A stretch of 10,068 nt of DNA, from NCBI GenBank assembly GCA_965372135.1, contig CBDVBD010000127.1:1-10068 (forward strand). Direction: 5' to 3'. The notes below the pieces were generated by a model. It saw only the letters and a program-made list of their open reading frames with translations. It was not told where the DNA came from and did not search any database. This document shows, piece by piece, positions 7,201-10,068 of the stretch; the first letter of the stretch is position 1; every line of letters starts with the position of its first letter. The translations under genes were made by a program, and so were the position numbers. The stretch comes from CBDVBD01 sp965372135. Lineage in GTDB: Bacteria; Electryoneota; RPQS01; CBDVBD01.

Positions 7201-9306
7201 ATCGACCACTTCACCGGGGTTGATTACTCCATCATCGTTGCCGGAAGTTCCGCCCTGGTTATCGTCGTCGATATCCGCATCGGAATACGCCACCCAGAGG
7301 TCAGACTGCGTCACCGATATGTCGGTGTAATAGGTCAAACGGTTATACGCGGATACCGTAATCTGCAAATCGCCTTCCGTTTCCGGATAGGTGGGCATTT
7401 CCAAATATCCGGTTTCATCAGTCAGCGCTCGGGTCCATGTTTCGTCACCCTTCATCAGACACACCAAGGTGTTTTCCACCGGATCACCTTGATCGTCGGT
7501 GACCATTACCGGCACTCGATTGCAGCCCAATGGTATTTCAGTGGGGTGAGTTACGATGAGTTCCTGGGGAGATGCGGTCCAAATCCGCAGGATGGGGTCC
7601 CCCATCAAGTTGTTCCACCTGGAAAAGTCATCCACGGAGCTGGATTGCTGGGGATAGTAGCTGCGGTACAACTGCAGTTTGGCTTCCATCAGAGCCAATC
7701 CGGCTTCCTGCACTTTAGTAACAAAGAAGCCGTGCCCGATGCCGCCGGCGATAATGTTGTTAAATCGGGTATTGGTACCGGCAGTGGCGGTTCCGACACA
7801 GACAATAGCCCCGCCACCGTTGTTAATTGACCCATACCGTACCCAGCTTTCCGACAGTGCCGTTCCGCTGGCGAAATCCCCGGTACCGCAGGTGATGACG
7901 AATACAAATGGCAGCATCCAGCCATTGTCAAGACCGTTGAGATCGCTGGCATACATCTCACCAACAAACCCTCCGCGCCATAGGAAGAAGGAGCGACCCT
8001 GGTCTAATTGATTGCGCATATTCCAGCTAGAAATATGTCCGTTGTGTTCCTCCAAGATGACTTCGCTGAAGCCTTCCTGGTACATATGGTGCTGGATATA
8101 AATCATAGTGTTGGTATTGGACGAGATCGACATGGAAGTGCCGGCTAACAGATAGGCTTTGGTGAACCAATCGGGACCGGTGGTGAAGGGATCTCGATCA
8201 TAACGAAGTGTTTTGGTGACCAGTAAATCCATCTCAAACTGGGTGGAAGCCGACAGCCTTCCGATGGCTATATCGCCTAAGATATCACTCCCTGCCACCT
8301 GGGAGTACGGATGGTCGGATGCGCCATAACCGCCGGTGCTGGGGACATGGAAGGCGCTGCTGGGGCTGCCAAGATCATCCCCTAATAACAACACAAATTC
8401 CAGGGGCGGGTCCCAGGTATTGTAGGCATTCTGGATATAATAATTGATTTGGTAGTAGTTGTTCCCGGTTTCGGTCCGAGTGGCGATGCGGGTGGGAATC
8501 CCCTGCCGCTGGCGCCAATCGGCGAGTTCTTCGGCAAACCCGATAGGAACCGCGTTATCAGCACAGATAATCAGATACTGTCCCGGTAATGATGGTTCTT
8601 CGTCCAACTCCAGATATTCGAAGTTCAATAAGTCCCGATACAAGGGCAGGAACAGGCTGCTGGGTTGGGAAAAAGTGCGTGTTTTTTCGTTGGTTCCCGC
8701 ACCGGCAACAGACTCAACCTGGATATCGATGTTGTGATACACCCGCACCGTGCCGGTCGCCGGATTGACCTGAATCGGAGAAATTGCCACCGACACCAAC
8801 CGTACATCACGGAACACTGCCGGATCACCGATTACGGCGATCTCCTCCGGGTACCAAGTATCTTGATTATAGAATTCCCGGTTCCAACGGAAGGGAGTTC
8901 CCGATTCGGTGGGTTCTTCCATGGTCTGAAAGGGATACAATTGCATCCCGGGCAATTCGGTGTATTCCGCCGACAGTATCCGAAGTTCCACATTTCCCCG
9001 GTCGGGAATACCGATCAACCTGGACACCACCGGCACCGACGGCAATCCCGGTTCGACGGTGGTACGCTCTCCTTCGATCCATAGGTCGGTGTATTGCCCG
9101 CCATCGACGGTGACCGTCTCCTGGGAAATTTGTGGATCGGTGAATTGCACCCGAGTTATTCCTCGTTCGGGAGATGTGGTAGTAATTGAAATGTTACCGC
9201 CTGCGGTGCTGGGTGCATGGAACCGGTCCTGGCTATATGCCAAGCTGGAAATGATTACCCCTATCAGGATTCCAAGTCCGAGAATACGCATTTTGTTCAG
9301 TTGCAT
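4246..9306 (-). CDS. Gingipain-like (C25) multidomain surface protein with type IX sorting domain
   Basis: The 1686-residue product has these parts in order: signal peptide (1-25); C25-type propeptide (about 50-215); caspase-like C25 domain (about 240-580) with EFVLLLGD (303-310), DILGDIAIGR (341-350), the presumed nucleophile Cys473 in ITCGTGDF, and LMGDPILRIW (567-576); Ig-like domains to about 905; a nidogen-like region (913-1137, SNGWAAFG, APFWDDL); a carboxypeptidase regulatory-like domain (1141-1215); half an Ig-like domain (1222-1265); a propeller-like stretch (about 1288-1526); the other Ig half (1528-1588); and a type A sorting domain (1606-1686) ending KTRKMVLLR. The family are cysteine peptidases exported by the type IX system. 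The usual Gly-His-Gly site reads WRGGFVG (443-449), so the histidine seems absent and activity is uncertain. The start is set by AGGAAGGA (9310-9317) and a good signal peptide. Its own terminator follows at 4177-4210. Confidence 0.85.
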   Translation of the reverse strand: MQLNKMRILGLGILIGVIISSLAYSQDRFHAPSTAGGNISITTTSPERGITRVQFTDPQISQETVTVDGGQYTDLWIEGERTTVEPGLPSVPVVSRLIGIPDRGNVELRILSAEYTELPGMQLYPFQTMEEPTESGTPFRWNREFYNQDTWYPEEIAVIGDPAVFRDVRLVSVAISPIQVNPATGTVRVYHNIDIQVESVAGAGTNEKTRTFSQPSSLFLPLYRDLLNFEYLELDEEPSLPGQYLIICADNAVPIGFAEELADWRQRQGIPTRIATRTETGNNYYQINYYIQNAYNTWDPPLEFVLLLGDDLGSPSSAFHVPSTGGYGASDHPYSQVAGSDILGDIAIGRLSASTQFEMDLLVTKTLRYDRDPFTTGPDWFTKAYLLAGTSMSISSNTNTMIYIQHHMYQEGFSEVILEEHNGHISSWNMRNQLDQGRSFFLWRGGFVGEMYASDLNGLDNGWMLPFVFVITCGTGDFASGTALSESWVRYGSINNGGGAIVCVGTATAGTNTRFNNIIAGGIGHGFFVTKVQEAGLALMEAKLQLYRSYYPQQSSSVDDFSRWNNLMGDPILRIWTASPQELIVTHPTEIPLGCNRVPVMVTDDQGDPVENTLVCLMKGDETWTRALTDETGYLEMPTYPETEGDLQITVSAYNRLTYYTDISVTQSDLWVAYSDADIDDDNQGGTSGNDDGVINPGEVVDLTITARNYGTATTATDVVGTLYGFDNSLAQVLVSESTFPDMAPESEAQSNSTFRVQISLGAEDQDLTPLLLVLTTDETEDTSMVPLTVVSGDAVIESHRFLLSGNRLDPGETENMVVAITNVGHRNISYVEGNLFTEDSLITFPDPTGLYGTITMGGNSTNTGDPFEITASATTIPGHPVTLGLALSGDGGFIDTAFFQIKVGSQTQTDPCGPDDYGYYCFDNTDTGYDIAPEFDWIEVDPNGTQLNIQDTYENDDENDIFTLPFNFQFYGKGYSEMTVCSNGWAAFGSQSSFVNFRNYAIPGAHGPDAMLAPFWDDLITGYSGGVYWEYIDSLGLCVIEWSGCSPLNTTYGETFQIILYDPEVYPTPTGDGMIKFQYLDVYNYIGPYDDNSYSTVGIEDHDQLVGLQISYWNSYSPGAANLSDGRAYLFTTSLEYGYGTLQGQVTDAETGDPLEGAFVSVGDGTYWDSTDANGDYTVDDIVVGTYDVVCSLEGYNNAESSVNISPESANNQNFDLDHPEFLMDITGIQETLSGGDTMSVIFHVENQGNGDLDYQISFDAAATVTGNSANGSSGIMYRTVGPVQKLSLTDDPWDQLLIFDVSTSANDQLIQGVAYADGNFWASGSGQGVGSPNYLYRFDRYGGYLSQVQQPTTSPYGFRDLTWDGEYLWGSDSQYLMAVDESGSAADSILGILNPNRAIAYDPGEDVFYTGNLTASIIVIDRTGSEVRRYADHDLTVFGLAWYKHDPDGCPLYLFCREGDDTFLRVEKLNPSDGEIQLVADLTGTTNDRAGGAMITPWYNSETWVFVGQIDGASADQIGVWEMAPNTGWVSCSPAFGTIASGVEQTFCVLLDAGEFPNGTFDLEVVFDHNASGGQDVLPVSMTVINSGVEDEGIPIPFQYSLGQNYPNPFNPTTSIPYSLREAGVAKLIVYNILGQKVATLVHQRREAGQHRAILDATKLASGVYFYRLEASTFTKTRKMVLLR

Positions 9307-9423
9307 GATTCCTTCCTGCTTCCTGTAGTATCTGCGGGTCAGTATCTTAGTCGTACGCCCTTAAGGACATTAAAACACGTGCTCAGCTATCCGCATGGCG
9401 ATAATTATTATTACCTAAGGGTA

Positions 9424-9439
9424 AACCGCTGAAGCGGTT
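9424..9439. repeat. REP-like hairpin AACCGC-TGAA-GCGGTT
   Basis: A perfect 6-bp stem with a TGAA loop, 25 bp from a second hairpin at 9465-9484. Paired short palindromes of this kind resemble REP elements dispersed in Bacteroidota-like genomes. No T-run follows in either direction. Confidence 0.6.
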
Positions 9440-9464
9440 AGGGTATGTGTAAGGTTCCCCTTAA

Positions 9465-9484
9465 CACCACAATAAATTGTGGTG
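9465..9484. repeat. REP-like hairpin CACCACAA-TAAA-TTGTGGTG
   Basis: A perfect 8-bp stem with a TAAA loop, followed by CTATCA. The loop equals that of the hairpin at 2583-2600. It forms the second half of a pair with 9424-9439 and lacks a terminator T-run. Confidence 0.65.
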
Positions 9485-9665
9485 CTATCACAACTTAGAT
9501 GTTAGGTCATTACATTGAAAGCCATAAGGATAGTATAAAATACTGAATCCCTTTAATTTCCATCCCTTTTATGATATGGATATTACTTTTTATCCAACAA
9601 ATATTGTCAATTATGTCTAAATACTCTACTGATGTCTGTTTTGTTTCACAACTTGGTGTTATTTC

Positions 9666-10068
9666 TTAGTCTGCTACCGTAATTTTTTTCATTTGGTTCC
9701 GGATGTTCCGCCAAGCCGCATGATCGAATTTCTGCAGTGCATAGTGCAAAGTTTGCTGAGTACCAATTTTCCATATTGACCCCAACGACACCGCTGCAAC
9801 CAACGTAAACCAAAACCCCACAAGGGTTAACACTATTTTCAATTCGTCATTTGGGACTTCAGCCACATTAGAACTTGCAATTAGCGTGCCGCCTGCAATA
9901 CATGCAGACACGAACAGCGCAGTGGGCAGGCAGGCTAAGAAGTGCGCCCAGTAGGTCAGCGCTCCTCATAAGGTGTGCCGACCGTCTTCGTGCATCACGG
10001 TGCTGAACAGCCACCATTTCCGGTGCCAGATTGCCAAATACAGATACGACACCAGCATGTAACAATAG
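9666..10068 (-). pseudogene. Membrane protein gene with in-frame TGA, 5' end outside the window
   Basis: One minus-strand frame stays coherent from the window edge to the stop at 9666-9668, apart from a TGA at 9966-9968. Before the TGA it reads a W-, L- and Y-rich stretch ending STVMHEDGRHTL. After it, 100 residues contain two probable membrane helices, one within GALTYWAHFLACLPTALFVS and the following residues, and one around LKIVLTLVGFWFTLVAAVSL. They are followed by a basic, probably cytoplasmic tail (TQQTLHYALQKFDHAAWRNI). Because both sides read as one membrane protein in the same frame, a premature stop or a base error is more likely than two genes. A separate second gene is possible: GAGGAG follows the TGA, but no in-frame ATG sits at a fitting distance and the first in-frame GTG is 57 bp on. 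I do not recognise the family. Confidence 0.5.

Larger units (their letters stand above)
9307..9665. other. Intergenic region, no gene seen
   Basis: This 359-bp gap separates two minus-strand genes. It holds the ribosome site of the C25-like gene at 9310-9317 and two hairpins at 9424-9439 and 9465-9484. The AT-rich stretch from about 9500 to 9665 has no coding frame of note and no clear terminator. I could not identify a convincing promoter for the C25-like gene. Confidence 0.6.

Noticed and set aside
7009..7830. Long plus-strand reading frame (273 codons) opposite the C25-like gene
   Set aside because: It is fully antisense to a well-supported coding region and has no recognisable domain or ribosome site. 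GC-rich coding DNA commonly yields such shadows.
9966..9968. TGA as selenocysteine
   Set aside because: The bases after the codon do not show a clear bacterial SECIS-type hairpin, and the protein is not a known selenoprotein type. A nonsense mutation or base error is simpler.
9868..10065. Minus-strand 65-codon frame overlapping the membrane-protein frame
   Set aside because: Its product is rich in R, H, C and A with no membrane pattern or domain, and it overlaps the more convincing frame out of phase.

Overview
The window looks like part of a bacterial chromosome from the FCB side of the tree: Bacteroidota-Ignavibacteria-Calditrichota relatives, or candidate phyla such as KSB1, Zixibacteria or Marinimicrobia. 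The phylum is an inference. Two secreted proteins end in a type A C-terminal sorting domain (YPNPFNP...KTRKMVLLR) of the kind handled by the type IX secretion system. There is also a PorT-like outer-membrane barrel, and GC-rich hairpin repeats fill the intergenic space. The code appears standard: no in-frame TGA occurs in the intact genes, including the 1686-codon one.

Layout. 1-453: noncoding, with several palindromic elements, a 53-bp imperfect tandem duplication and a good sigma70-type promoter. 454-1368 (+): short-form D-3-phosphoglycerate dehydrogenase (serA). 1369-1676: a second copy of the G/C hairpin element, a double hairpin and a bidirectional terminator between converging genes. 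1677-2351 (-): outer-membrane beta-barrel protein. 2352-2667: a 16-bp palindrome, and a hairpin plus terminator that repeats the 1527-1597 module. 2668-3954 (-): secreted seven-repeat beta-propeller with a sorting domain. 3955-4245: promoter of that gene, an operator-like palindrome and a strong terminator for the next gene. 4246-9306 (-): 1686-residue gingipain-like (C25) multidomain surface protein with a sorting domain. 9307-9665: a REP-like hairpin pair and AT-rich sequence with no gene seen. 9666-10068 (-): the 3' part of a small membrane-protein gene interrupted by an in-frame TGA, running off the window.

How the genes relate. Only serA is a housekeeping enzyme; it stands alone on the plus strand with its own promoter. 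The three minus-strand genes after it all act at the cell envelope: an outer-membrane barrel and two probable type IX cargo proteins. Terminators between them suggest separate transcription rather than one operon. The points most worth a second look are a modular hairpin-terminator repeat with a changing stem and a fixed 20-nt tail, the apparent loss of the C25 histidine with its cysteine kept, a propeller apparently nested inside an Ig-like domain of the same protein, and the TGA-interrupted gene at the right edge.
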